Of a stretch of DNA of 44,528 bases, positions 7,902-17,735 are shown piece after piece. Origin of the DNA: Methanobacteriota archaeon (GTDB taxonomy: Archaea; Thermoplasmatota; Thermoplasmata; RBG-16-68-12); contig VBMG01000039.1 in assembly GCA_005878485.1 (NCBI GenBank), positions 1 to 44,528 on the forward strand. The letters run 5' to 3'. Made by a program: the position numbers and the translations under genes. Under the pieces are notes generated by a model that had not been told where the DNA came from, searched no databases, and saw only the letters and a list, made by a program, of their open reading frames with translations. The first letter of the stretch is position 1. Each line of letters opens with the position of its first letter.

Positions 7902-8738
7902 ATGAAATTGGTTGAATATCAGGACCTTTACCGTAAGCTCGCCACCCCGGAGGACATCGACTTCCTCGCGGAGAACGCCGGGTACGACAAGGAACTTCTC
8001 CTTGTGATCTATACGCAGCGCATCGTACGCGAGACGACGAAGAAGTTCTACCGTGTGAAGGCGCAGGCCCGTCGGCTGGCGTTCATGTGGCAGAACGGAT
8101 CGAGTCTCCTCGAGATTGCGCGCAAGTTCGAGTTCCCGCCGATCTTGACCGCCCTGATGGTCCTCGAGCAACGGAAAATTTCCCGAAAGCAGTTCTGGAA
8201 GATGATCAACGATCTCGCCAGCGTGAAGGACCGCCGTCTCCGTCGGGAGCTCGAGGACGTGAATCGCACGGACATCGTCTACTCCCCCGGGGGCAGCGCC
8301 CGTCAATACGCGCGCGGACGGTGGGGCGAGGCAAAGCTCCACACCTGGCTCGACGCCCGCGGACTCGTGTACGAGACGGAGAAGGATCTTCGCGCGAAGT
8401 ACGACAAGACCCCCGACATCTTGTTGCACATACCGCTCGAGATGAACGGTTCGAGGAAATACTGGATCGAGTCGAAAGCGACGTTCGGAGACCCCTACGA
8501 AATTCGGCGCCACCTTCGGAAGCAGCTCCAACCGTACAGCGACCTGTTTGGCGATGGGGCCGTCGTCTACTGGTTTGGCCATGTGGACGATCAACAGTAC
8601 GAACTGCCGGTGGGGGTTGACATCGTCAGCCCGCAGTTTTTCGAGACGCCACCGGTCCCGTTCCCGTATGTGCCGGTCGGCGAGACTCCGCTCGAGGAAG
8701 CGCCGCTCCAACCCGGCGCGGTCGGTCTCCGGGAGTAG
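7902..8738 (+). CDS. CDIN1/C15orf41-like (TPD motif) predicted nuclease
   Basis: RGRWGEAKLHTWLDARGLVYETEKDLRAKYDKTPDILLHIPLEMNGSRKYWIESKATFGDP; the TPD motif and D..ESKA arrangement of this restriction-endonuclease-fold family. Confidence 0.75.
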   Translation: MKLVEYQDLYRKLATPEDIDFLAENAGYDKELLLVIYTQRIVRETTKKFYRVKAQARRLAFMWQNGSSLLEIARKFEFPPILTALMVLEQRKISRKQFWKMINDLASVKDRRLRRELEDVNRTDIVYSPGGSARQYARGRWGEAKLHTWLDARGLVYETEKDLRAKYDKTPDILLHIPLEMNGSRKYWIESKATFGDPYEIRRHLRKQLQPYSDLFGDGAVVYWFGHVDDQQYELPVGVDIVSPQFFETPPVPFPYVPVGETPLEEAPLQPGAVGLRE

Positions 8739-8778
8739 CCGCCGAAAACGTTTAAGTTCTCTCGTCGCATCGTCGCCG

Positions 8779-9086
8779 TGGTGCCGGAAGAAGAAGTCGT
8801 CCGGGTCCGCATGCCGCGGGGGAAGGACGGCGAAATCCTCGGAATCGCGGACCAGCTGCTTGGAGCGTCGCGGATTCGCGTGATGTGCCAAGACGGAAAG
8901 AGCCGGCTCGGTCGGATCCCCGGGAAGCTGAAGAAGCGGATGTGGATTCGCGAAGGCGACCTCCTCGTCGTCAAGGTGTGGCAGTTCCAGGACGAGAAGT
9001 GTGACATCCGTCACCGGTACACGAAGACCGAGTCGACCTACATGAGCCGCCGCGGCCTCATCCCGAAAGCGATCAATATCTTCTGA
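8779..9086 (+). CDS. eif1a: Translation initiation factor aIF1A
   Basis: VVRVRMPRGKDGEILGIADQLLGASRIRVMCQDGKSRLGRIPGKLKKRMWIREGDLLVVKVW. Confidence 0.95.
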
Positions 9087-9133
9087 CAGCCCACAAAGCT
9101 CTTAGTTGGGCGGATCGTTCGTTTCGCAAGCCA

Positions 9134-9897
9134 TGATTGACGAGCGACGCATGCGAGGCCTGGAGGCCCAGGTCGACGCCCTCCGAACAAAGGAGAAAGA
9201 CTCGGAGACTCGCAAGACCTACGACGAAGTCTTCGACCACGCCGCCCTCCTGACGATTGCCCAGCTGATCACGGACGGGGTCCTCTCGACCCTCGACTAC
9301 CCAGTGAGCACGGGGAAGGAGGCGAACGTCTTCCACGCGACGGGTCCCGATCGGCGCGCGAAGGCGGTGAAGATCTACCGGATCGCGACCGCGACGTTCC
9401 GGAACATCGCCGTGTACATCGAGGGCGATCCGCGCTTCAAGAAAGTGAAGCGCGCGACGAGACCCACGCTCCTGGCATGGGCCCAGAAGGAATACAAGAA
9501 CCTCGTCCGGATGGGGGACGCCGGTGTGCGCGTGCCGAACCCGGAACGGGTGCTCGACAATGTGCTCGTGATGGAGTACATCGGGGACGAGACCCAGCCT
9601 GCGCCGTCCCTCCGCGAGGTCGCCTTAGAGGATCCGTACGCCGTCTTCAATGACGTCGTGGCGAACATGCGGGGAATCCGGGAGTCGGAACTCGTGCACG
9701 CGGACCTGAGTGAATACAACCTCCTGTGGTGGGCCGGACAAGTCGTCGTCATCGATGTTGGACAAGCGGTCCCCCTCGACCACCCGCGGGCGGCGGAGTG
9801 GTTCAAGCGGGACGTTGCGAACGTCGCCCGGTTCTTCAAGCGGCGGCGCGTCGACGTGACCCCGGCGACCCTCGAGCGAGCGATCCTGGGAGGATGA
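9134..9897 (+). CDS. rio1: Rio1-type serine protein kinase
   Basis: STGKEANVFHATG; AVKIYRIATATFRNIAVYIEGDPRF; LVHADLSEYNLLWWAGQVVVIDVGQAV. Confidence 0.95.
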
Positions 9898-9898
9898 G

Positions 9899-10435
9899 AT
9901 GCTCTACGCGCGCATTTCCGCGGAACGCATCGGCGTCCTGATTGGGTCCGAAGGCGCGACGAAAGACCGTCTACAGAAGGCGACCGGGACGCGAATCGCC
10001 GTGGACTCCACGAGCGGCGAGGTCACGATCGACGAGTCGACCGCGAACGATCCAGTCTTGGCCCTCAAGGCCCGAGACGTCGTCCACGCCATGGCGCGCG
10101 GGTTCTCGGAGGATCGGGCGTTCCGACTCCTCGACGAGGACGCCTACCTAGAAATCCTCGACATCAAAGATTTCGCGCACTCCAAGAATCGCGTGTCCCA
10201 GATTCGTGCCCGGTTGATTGGCACTCGGGGCAAGACGCGTCGGCTGATCGAGGAGCTCACCGGGGTCGACGTCAGCGTGTGGGGGCACACGATCGCGCTG
10301 ATTGGCGGATCGTTCGAGATGGCGATCGCACGAGAGGCGGTCTTCATGCTCCTCCGCGGCAGCGAGCACAAGACCGTGTACCGGTTCCTCGAGCGGAAGC
10401 GGGCCGACCTCAAGGTCTACCAAATGGGCTTCTGA
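9899..10435 (+). CDS. KH-domain ribosome biogenesis protein (Pno1/Dim2-like)
   Basis: IGVLIGSEGATKDRLQKATGTRI..ARLIGTRGKTRRLIEELTGVDVSVWGHTIALIG..; follows rio1. Confidence 0.92.
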   Translation: MLYARISAERIGVLIGSEGATKDRLQKATGTRIAVDSTSGEVTIDESTANDPVLALKARDVVHAMARGFSEDRAFRLLDEDAYLEILDIKDFAHSKNRVSQIRARLIGTRGKTRRLIEELTGVDVSVWGHTIALIGGSFEMAIAREAVFMLLRGSEHKTVYRFLERKRADLKVYQMGF

Positions 10436-10502
10436 TCTTCCCCAGGGAAACGAGCCGCGAAGATTGTTATAGGCGCACCGGACTACCGCGGCGCGGTCCC
10501 TC

Positions 10503-13403
10503 ATGCCGAAGCATGTCTACCTGTTTGAAGAGGGCAACGCCTCGATGCGGGACCTCCTCGGCGGCAAAGGAGCCGGCCTCGCCGAGATGACGCGTCTCGG
10601 GTTCGCCGTCCCGCCCGGCTTCACGATTACGACGAAGGTGTGCAACGCGTACAACAAGTCGGGGCGCTTCCCGCCCGGGATGTGGAAGCAGGTCGACGCC
10701 GCGCTCTCTCAGGTCGAGTCAAAGGGGGGTCGTCGGTTTGGGGACCCCGCGAACCCGCTGTTGGTTTCCGTTCGGTCTGGTGCGAAAATCTCGATGCCCG
10801 GGATGATGGACACGGTCCTGAACATCGGACTGAACGACTCGACCGTCGAGGCTCTCGCCCAGATGTCGAACGAACGGTTCGCTTGGGATACGTATCGGCG
10901 GCTCGTGTCGATGTACGGGCGGATTGTGAAGGAGATCGACGGTCGAAAGTTCGAAGCCACCTTGGACCGCCACAAAGAGAAATCCGCGGCGCGCAAGGAC
11001 ACCGACTTGGGGCCGGGCGAGCTGAAAGCGGTCGTGGCGGATTTCAAGGACCTGTACCGCCACGAGGTCGGCGAGGAATTTCCGTCGGACGTGAAACAGC
11101 AACTGCGGGAATCCGTGGCGGCCGTCTTCCGATCTTGGAACGGAAAGCGGGCGGTGGACTACCGAACCTTCAACAAGATCCCGCACACGCTCGGGACCGC
11201 CGCGAACACTCAGATGATGGTGTTCGGCAACATGGGGCCCGACTCGGGCACGGGGGTTGCGTTCACCCGGAACCAAGTGACGGGCGCGAAAGAGCTGTAC
11301 GGGGAGTACCTCCCGAACGCCCAGGGCGAGGACGTCGTCGCGGGAATCCGAACGCCAATGAAAATCGCCGAGCTTCGGGGCAGTTATCCGGAGATCTACG
11401 CCGACCTCTCGCGCGTCGCTGAGCGCCTCGAGAACCATTTCCGAGAGGCCCAAGACATCGAGTTCACCGTCGAGCGGGGGAAGCTGTGGATCCTCCAGAC
11501 CCGGGCCGCCAAGCCTCCCGCCCGGGCCGCCGTCCGGATCGCCCTCGATATGGTTCGGGAGCGCCTTGTTACGAAGCAGGAAGCACTCCTCCGGATCAAG
11601 CCGGATCATGTGATTCAACTGCTCCTCCCTCAGTTCGACGAAGCGGCCAAGGCCGAGGCGAGGCGTGCGGGCCTGTTCCTCGCGAAAGGCCTCAACGCGT
11701 CCCCCGGTGCCGCGATGGGCGTCGTGGCCTTCGATCCCGACGAAGCCGAGAGGATCGGCCGGGACGAGGCAAAGCCGGTCATCCTCGTGCGGCTCGAGAC
11801 CTCCCCGGACGACGTGCATGGAATCCTTCATTCGAAAGGCGTCCTCACCGCGCGAGGAGGAGCCACAAGCCATGCGGCCGTCGTGACCCGGGGCCTCGGC
11901 ATCCCGTGCGTCGCCGGATGCGAGGCAATCCAGGTCGACTACGACGCGGCCGAATTCCGCGTCGGGGACAAGGTCGTTCGCCGCGGGGAACATCTCGCGA
12001 TCGACGGCAGCACGGGCGAGGTCTTCGCAGGAGCGATTCGGACGATTGCTCCGGACTTCGAGCGAGAGGCCGAGCTGCAGACGCTGCTCGGCTGGGCCGA
12101 CGAGGAACGGGCGCTGCAGGTGTGGGCGAACGCGGACTATCCGCGAGACGCCGCACGGGCGCGGAAGTTCGGCGCCCAAGGCATCGGCCTCGACCGCACG
12201 GAACACATGTTCATGGAAACGGATCGACTGCCGATCGTCCAAGAGATGATCCTCGCCGCGCCCGAGTATCGGAAGGTCAAGCGGCAGCGCGGTGCGTTGG
12301 CATCCCAGTTCGAGGCAGCGACAAGCGATCGACGCCGCGACCTCGAGGGCCGACTCGCCGAACTCGACTCTCGCCTCGAGGACCTCTCGAGGCGGTACCT
12401 CGGATCCCTCGACCGCATCGGCCAAATGCAGCGGGACGACTTCGTCGGAATCCTGAGGGAGATGGCCGGACTCCCGGTGATCATCCGCCTCATCGATCCT
12501 CCGCTCCACGAGTTCCTGCCGCGGTACGAGACCTTGCTCGTCCAGGTGACGAAGCTGAGAATCGCGCGCGGGGACCCCGAGGCGTTCGTCCGTGCCGCAA
12601 CCGCCGAGGAGGACCGGGCGCTCCTCGCGGAGGCCCGGAAGGTCGGCGGCTCGGATGTTGCCCGAGGGATCCAGGCGCTTTTGCCGCGCAAGGAGCGTCT
12701 CCTTGAAGCCGTGAAGCTCTCCCGCGAGGCCAACCCGATGCTCGGACTTCGCGGCTGTCGCCTCGGCATCATGTTTCCCGAGATCACCCGGATGCAAGTC
12801 CGCGCGATCTTCGAGGCGGCGTGTCGCCTCCAGAGGGAAGGCGTCGATGTCCGGCCGGAAATCATGATTCCGTTGGTCGGCCTCGCGGAGGAGTTGCGGG
12901 TCGAGCGGGAGGCGCTCGAAGCGGAGGCGAAGAGCGTCATGGAGCGAGAGGGCGTTTCGGTCGCCTACAAGTTCGGCACAATGATCGAGATCCCGAGGGC
13001 CGCCCTCGTCGCCGACGAGATCGCTCGGCACGCGGAGTTCTTTTCGTTCGGGACGAACGACCTCACCCAAACGACGATGGGGTACAGCCGCGACGACGCG
13101 GAGCCCAAGTTCCTGCTCGACTACATCGAGGAGGGCATCCTGCCGAACAATCCCTTCCAGACGATCGATCGCAAGGGCGTGGGCCAGCTGATGCGGATGT
13201 GCGTCCAGCGCGGGCGCAAAGTCCGCCCGAATCTCGAGATCGGGATCTGCGGAGAGCACGGCGGGGACCCCGCGAGCATCGACTTGTGCCACGAGATCGG
13301 CCTCAACTACGTCTCGTGCTCGCCGTTCCGCGTGCCCGTGGCCCGCCTGGCGGCCGCCCATGCCACGCTGCGACGCAAGATGCCCGCGTCCGAGGACGGC
13401 TGA
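10503..13403 (+). CDS. ppdK: Pyruvate, phosphate dikinase
   Basis: Full-length PPDK motifs: GGKGAGLAEMTRLG, TARGGATSHAAVVTRGLGIPCVAG, PPLHEFLP, FFSFGTNDLTQTTMG, GICGEHGGDP. Confidence 0.97.
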   Translation: MPKHVYLFEEGNASMRDLLGGKGAGLAEMTRLGFAVPPGFTITTKVCNAYNKSGRFPPGMWKQVDAALSQVESKGGRRFGDPANPLLVSVRSGAKISMPGMMDTVLNIGLNDSTVEALAQMSNERFAWDTYRRLVSMYGRIVKEIDGRKFEATLDRHKEKSAARKDTDLGPGELKAVVADFKDLYRHEVGEEFPSDVKQQLRESVAAVFRSWNGKRAVDYRTFNKIPHTLGTAANTQMMVFGNMGPDSGTGVAFTRNQVTGAKELYGEYLPNAQGEDVVAGIRTPMKIAELRGSYPEIYADLSRVAERLENHFREAQDIEFTVERGKLWILQTRAAKPPARAAVRIALDMVRERLVTKQEALLRIKPDHVIQLLLPQFDEAAKAEARRAGLFLAKGLNASPGAAMGVVAFDPDEAERIGRDEAKPVILVRLETSPDDVHGILHSKGVLTARGGATSHAAVVTRGLGIPCVAGCEAIQVDYDAAEFRVGDKVVRRGEHLAIDGSTGEVFAGAIRTIAPDFEREAELQTLLGWADEERALQVWANADYPRDAARARKFGAQGIGLDRTEHMFMETDRLPIVQEMILAAPEYRKVKRQRGALASQFEAATSDRRRDLEGRLAELDSRLEDLSRRYLGSLDRIGQMQRDDFVGILREMAGLPVIIRLIDPPLHEFLPRYETLLVQVTKLRIARGDPEAFVRAATAEEDRALLAEARKVGGSDVARGIQALLPRKERLLEAVKLSREANPMLGLRGCRLGIMFPEITRMQVRAIFEAACRLQREGVDVRPEIMIPLVGLAEELRVEREALEAEAKSVMEREGVSVAYKFGTMIEIPRAALVADEIARHAEFFSFGTNDLTQTTMGYSRDDAEPKFLLDYIEEGILPNNPFQTIDRKGVGQLMRMCVQRGRKVRPNLEIGICGEHGGDPASIDLCHEIGLNYVSCSPFRVPVARLAAAHATLRRKMPASEDG

Positions 13404-13417
13404 CCCGAGGCCTCGGC

Positions 13418-14188
13418 ATGGCGGACTTGGCGACCTCTCCGTACTTTCTCCTCATCCTGCTCATCGCCGCGTTTGCACTCCCCCTCGTCTACCTCGTTTG
13501 GATCCGGAATTCCGTTCGGTCCGGTCGGGAGCCGTGGTCCACGGTCCTGAAAGCGTTCTCGTGGGGTGCGGTGCTCAGCGTGATTATCGCCTTGGTCCTC
13601 AGCCTTGTGTTCATCCTGATTCTCAATCAAATCGGGCCCTTGAACGATTTCTTCGCCCGCCGATTCGCGGATCCGACCACCGCGATCGGAGTCCTCGTCG
13701 TCGCCCCGATTGTCGAGGAGGCCGCGAAAGGCGTCGGAGCGACGGCGGGTCGCCCGCAGACCCAGTCGAAGGCGGACGGCCTGGTCTACGGCGCGGCCGC
13801 GGGCCTCGGATTCTCGGCGATGGAGAACCTGTTTTACGCGCTCGCGGCGCTCTTCGTCACCGGCGTCGGTCCGTCCGGCTCCCTCGTCGTGGTGGGGGTG
13901 CGATCCTTTTCCTCCTCGTTCCTCCACGCGAGTTCAACCGCGGTTTTCGGGTACGGGCTTGCGAAGGCTTGGCTCACCAAGCGACCGTGGGCGATCTTGC
14001 CGTTCTACTTCGTCGCAGTCGGGATGCACGCGACGTTCAACTTCTTCTCAACCCTCGCGCTCACATATTCGGATCAGAACAACATCGTGGGCGAAGCCCT
14101 TGCGTTCGTCGCGGCGGTGACGTTCGCGATCGTCGCATTCTCTATCGTGCGGTTGAGACTCGCATCGGGGCGGCGTGCGCCGCAGTAG
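13418..14188 (+). CDS. PrsW-like intramembrane protease family protein
   Basis: APIVEEAAKG, GLVYGAAAGLGFSAMENLFYA, SSFLHASSTAVFGYGLA, AVGMHATFNFF; multiple TM segments. Confidence 0.85.
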   Translation: MADLATSPYFLLILLIAAFALPLVYLVWIRNSVRSGREPWSTVLKAFSWGAVLSVIIALVLSLVFILILNQIGPLNDFFARRFADPTTAIGVLVVAPIVEEAAKGVGATAGRPQTQSKADGLVYGAAAGLGFSAMENLFYALAALFVTGVGPSGSLVVVGVRSFSSSFLHASSTAVFGYGLAKAWLTKRPWAILPFYFVAVGMHATFNFFSTLALTYSDQNNIVGEALAFVAAVTFAIVAFSIVRLRLASGRRAPQ

Positions 14189-14243
14189 GGCGAGCCGCGC
14201 TCACGAAATCGTTATTTACGCCGGACCGCGTGCAGACCGGCGC

Positions 14244-14714
14244 ATGCGGTTTCGCTTCGAGATGGATGGGGAAGCCTACTCGAAAAACAAGGAGACCTTC
14301 AAGCGGATTCTCGCGAAGCACGGCTTGCGGTGGAAGGGCTCTCTTGAGCGGCCGTTCTGGGCGAGCGGAAGCGAGCGCGTGACGGCCGTCTTCGATCGGG
14401 ACCGGGAGAAGGACATCTTGCGCAGCGCGACCCTCGTCTGGGAGAGCGTGAAGAAGTCGACCCTCCTCGAGGAGCTGAAAGGTTGGGCCTGGGAGGTCGG
14501 CGCGAACGTCTCGGAGGATCGGTCCCCCTCCGCGGAGGAGGTCACGGACGAGGTCGAACGGGCGCTCCGGAACTGGGACCTCATCTGGAAACCGAACGTG
14601 GACCTCTTGCGGGCGCAGGGGCGGCCCTCGACGTGGATCGAAGCGGACGTGAAGCGCTGGAAGCAGCGACGGCTCGAGCGGCGCCGCGAGCTCATCGGGC
14701 AGGCGACGGACTAG
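14244..14714 (+). CDS. Conserved hypothetical protein, ~156 aa
   Basis: Continuous ORF MRFRFEMDGEAYSKNKETFKRILAKHG..; TATA-like cgttattta at ~14209. Confidence 0.7.
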   Translation: MRFRFEMDGEAYSKNKETFKRILAKHGLRWKGSLERPFWASGSERVTAVFDRDREKDILRSATLVWESVKKSTLLEELKGWAWEVGANVSEDRSPSAEEVTDEVERALRNWDLIWKPNVDLLRAQGRPSTWIEADVKRWKQRRLERRRELIGQATD

Positions 14715-14875
14715 AACGCGGCTTGGGAGTGGACTTCGAGCGCATCAAAGCAGTCGAAACAGTAGCCTTGGCGGCGATCCTCCGGAAGCAGCACGATTCG
14801 GGTGTGGCACTTCCGACACCGAGCCTCGCGGTCCCCCCCGTCCGAAATCCGCCGCGTGTCCGGTCGAATCTTCCA
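14711..14875 (-). CDS. Small zinc-ribbon-like ORF without a canonical start codon
   Basis: Minus-strand reading WKIRPDTRRISDGGDREARCRKCHTRIVLLPEDRRQGYCFDCFDALEVHSQAAF*; two CxxC pairs; the stop TAG shares the palindromic ctag with the convergent upstream gene. Confidence 0.45.
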   Translation of the reverse strand, partial: WKIRPDTRRISDGGDREARCRKCHTRIVLLPEDRRQGYCFDCFDALEVHSQAAF

Positions 14876-14994
14876 TGAAATTCTACCCGCCCCCCCGAGG
14901 CGAACCCCGCCGCGGCACGGAGCCTCCGAACTCTATAAAAACGTTGTGCGGCGGGGCGACACCGAACTCGACGGCGGTTTAATGTGGACTCCGC

Positions 14995-15642
14995 TTGTTG
15001 TCGCCGCACGTGCTCGCGGGTTTCGTGACCTTCGAGGGAATCGACGGTGCGGGGAAGACGACGGTCAGCCGTCTCGTGGCGGAATTCCTTCGGGCGAAGG
15101 GACATGCGGTCTTCCTCACGAGCGAACCGACGAAGACGTGGCTCGGCGACGCGGTGCGACACGCCTACGATGACGACGTCGGTGCGGTGGCGGAGTCGTT
15201 TCTTTTCCTCGCGGACCGCGCCGCGCACGTGGAGGAGATCCGCTCCCACCTCGAGAATGGTGAACTCGTCCTCTGTGACCGCTACGCGGATTCGACGTAC
15301 GCGTACCAGGGGGCCCGTCTCAAAGGGATTGTCAAGGACCCAATCCGATTTCTGCAGCAGGCCAGCAAGGGGTGGACGCTCGAGCCCGACCTCACGGTCC
15401 TCCTCCGCGTCACGCCGAACTTGGGCCTGAAGCGTATCCAGGGCCGGCCAACCCGGATCCGGTTCGAGGAGCTCCCCTTCCTCAAGGAAGTTGCCGCGAA
15501 CTACGATGGCCTCTCCCGCTCCCGCCGGTTCGTCGTCCTCGATGGGGCACGGACCGCGGAGGTCGTCGCGCGGGAAGCGACGATGGCGATTGAGAACCGC
15601 CTCACGCCGCGGCGGAGACGCGGAGCGGGTAGCCCGCCATGA
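14995..15642 (+). CDS. tmk: Thymidylate kinase
   Basis: FVTFEGIDGAGKTTVSRLVAEFL; DRYADSTYAYQGA. Confidence 0.95.
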   Translation: MLSPHVLAGFVTFEGIDGAGKTTVSRLVAEFLRAKGHAVFLTSEPTKTWLGDAVRHAYDDDVGAVAESFLFLADRAAHVEEIRSHLENGELVLCDRYADSTYAYQGARLKGIVKDPIRFLQQASKGWTLEPDLTVLLRVTPNLGLKRIQGRPTRIRFEELPFLKEVAANYDGLSRSRRFVVLDGARTAEVVAREATMAIENRLTPRRRRGAGSPP

Positions 15643-15763
15643 GGAGCGTCCTCACGAGGAACGCCCGGGCGAACAGCTTGGCGGACTCGAGGTTCCCCCG
15701 CTGAAGCTCAACGAGGAATGCCTTGCCGAAAACAAGCTGAAGACTGGCGTCCGGTCCCGCCAT
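15602..15763 (-). CDS. Small hypothetical ORF, 53 aa
   Basis: MAGPDASLQLVFGKAFLVELQRGNLESAKLFARAFLVRTLLMAGYPLRVSAAA* on the minus strand; fills the tmk-herA gap and overlaps the tmk 3' end. Confidence 0.35.
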   Translation of the reverse strand: MAGPDASLQLVFGKAFLVELQRGNLESAKLFARAFLVRTLLMAGYPLRVSAAA

Positions 15764-15911
15764 GCCAACGGAGATTGCCGGAAGAGGGGGTGAACACGCG
15801 ACTCGAGAATATCACGCGAGATTATCATTTCCCCGTCCAGCAACTCTACGCGCCCTGGACAAACCTATTTATTCGCTCGGCCATTTATCGCGCCGCGCAT
15901 GGGATGCACGC

Positions 15912-17405
15912 ATGGATTCGGCCGGTCATTCTAGGGCCTCGAGCCACCACCATGGCGATGGATTTGTCGGTGTGATCTATGGCGACATCGGCACGACGTC
16001 CTTCCGCTTCTCCGTCGTCGAACCGGTCGAGCGGAACGAGTTCGTGCAGGTCGAGCACGAGACATGCGGGACCGTCCTCGGGCGCGTGGACGAGGTCGAG
16101 CGGAAGACGGACCTGTCCCTGGACCGCGCGCAGGTCCTGGGGGACGGCGAGCCGGTAGACATCGAAGAGCGGGTGTCCGCGCAAGTGAGCGTGATCGGCT
16201 ACCGGGACGACCGCGGGCTGCTTCAGGTCCCGCGAACGCCGTTCCGCGCAGGCGGAGCCGTGTCCAAGGGCGAGACCGCCACGATTCAGGAAGTCATCGG
16301 CCTTACGGAGGACAAGAAACACGGTGCCTACGTGGGCCTGCTCGCGGGCCATGACGTCCCCGTCTACCTCGACATCAATGCGATGGTCCAGAAGCACGTC
16401 TCGATCGTCGCGAAGACGGGCGGCGGGAAGTCATACATCGCAGGCGTCCTCATCGAGGAACTGATGAAGCACCACGTGACGTGCGTGATCCTCGACCCGC
16501 ACGGGGAGTACGCCTCGCTCCGCGAGAAGGGGAAGCACGCGGAGGGAGCCGCTCGATTTCACGTGGATCCCCGAGGATATGGAGACGCCATCCAAGTCTT
16601 CTCCCCGGACACGAAGATCAATACTGGCTGTCGTCCCCTGAAGTTCACACTGAGCAACCTGGACGCGCGGGATATCCTGTCCCTGACGGGCTCCGCGAGG
16701 GTTCGCATCCATCTCACCGCCCTCCGCAAGGCGCTCGACCTACTCCGACAAGCCGCGAAAGACTACACCATCCGCGACATCATTCGCGTCCTTGAGCGGG
16801 AGGACGATCCGCAGAACGCGTCCTTGGTCGACGAGCTGGAATACCTGAGCGAAGTCGAGATCTTCGCGAAGGAGGGGACGCGGATCGACGAGCTCGTCCT
16901 CAAGGGCAAGACGACGATCATCAATTTGAAAGGCGTCCCGCCGGACATCCAGGAACTCGTCGTGAACCGCCTCACGACGGCGATGTTCGAGCTGCGGAAA
17001 GTCGGGCGAATCCCGCCGATGATGCTCGTCGTCGAGGAGTCGCACAACTTCTGCCCCCAGGTGGGCCAGGTCGCCTCCTCGAAGATCTTCCGGACCCTCG
17101 CCTCGGAGGGGCGCAAGTTCGGCCTGGGACTCGTCGTGATCACGCAGCGGGCCGCGAAGGTCGACAAGAACGTGCTCAGCCAGTGCAACACCCAGATCAT
17201 CCTGAAGGTCACGAACCCGAACGACCTGAAGGCGATTATCGCGAGCGTCGAGGGCTTGACGACCGCGATGGCGGAGGAGATCTCGCGCCTCCCGATCGGG
17301 GTCGCAATCATGACGGGTGGCGGCCTTCAGATGCCGCTCATGGTCGAGGTCCGTCCGCGGGAGACCCGGCATGGCGGAGAGAGCGTCAAGGTCATCGAGG
17401 ACTGA
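15912..17405 (+). CDS. herA: HerA-type DNA helicase/translocase ATPase
   Basis: HVSIVAKTGGGKSYIAGVLIEELMK; CVILDPHGEYASLR; LVVEESHNFCPQ; VVITQRAAKVDKNVLSQCNTQIILKVTNPNDLKAI. TATA-like ctatttatt at ~15868. Confidence 0.93.
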   Translation: MDSAGHSRASSHHHGDGFVGVIYGDIGTTSFRFSVVEPVERNEFVQVEHETCGTVLGRVDEVERKTDLSLDRAQVLGDGEPVDIEERVSAQVSVIGYRDDRGLLQVPRTPFRAGGAVSKGETATIQEVIGLTEDKKHGAYVGLLAGHDVPVYLDINAMVQKHVSIVAKTGGGKSYIAGVLIEELMKHHVTCVILDPHGEYASLREKGKHAEGAARFHVDPRGYGDAIQVFSPDTKINTGCRPLKFTLSNLDARDILSLTGSARVRIHLTALRKALDLLRQAAKDYTIRDIIRVLEREDDPQNASLVDELEYLSEVEIFAKEGTRIDELVLKGKTTIINLKGVPPDIQELVVNRLTTAMFELRKVGRIPPMMLVVEESHNFCPQVGQVASSKIFRTLASEGRKFGLGLVVITQRAAKVDKNVLSQCNTQIILKVTNPNDLKAIIASVEGLTTAMAEEISRLPIGVAIMTGGGLQMPLMVEVRPRETRHGGESVKVIED

Positions 17406-17435
17406 GCCGGAAGCAAGAGAGCCTTTGGTGGGACC

Positions 17436-17735
17436 GTGACATCAACGGGCGTGGGTCTCCGCGAGCTCGTCGAAAAGGACATCGCCCTCACGGAGAAGGC
17501 GCTCGCGAAGGCCGCGATTGCGCCGCCTCAGCGTTCCCACCTACGCAAAGTCGCGGAGGATTTCGTCCAAATGGCCCGCGCGTACTATGAGGACGCGAAA
17601 CACTTCCGGGAGCAGGGGGAACTCGAGAAAGCACTCGCGAACGTGAATTACGCTCATGGGTGGCTCGACGCCGGCGCACGACTCGGATTGTTTGACGTCG
17701 GCGGTGACGATCAGCTCTTCACGTTGAGCGAGTGA
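17436..17735 (+). CDS. DUF357-family protein
   Basis: AEDFVQMARAYYEDAKHFREQGELEKALANVNYAHGWLDAGARLGLFDV, characteristic of DUF357. Confidence 0.85.
   Translation: MTSTGVGLRELVEKDIALTEKALAKAAIAPPQRSHLRKVAEDFVQMARAYYEDAKHFREQGELEKALANVNYAHGWLDAGARLGLFDVGGDDQLFTLSE

Noticed and set aside
10719-13361. 880-aa minus-strand ORF
   Set aside because: Antisense shadow of pyruvate phosphate dikinase; no recognisable domain and a composition typical of reversed GC-rich codons.
12821-13417. N-terminal extension of the PrsW ORF from 12821
   Set aside because: Out-of-frame reading through the ppdK 3' end; the PrsW-like protein begins at ATG 13418 after the ppdK stop.
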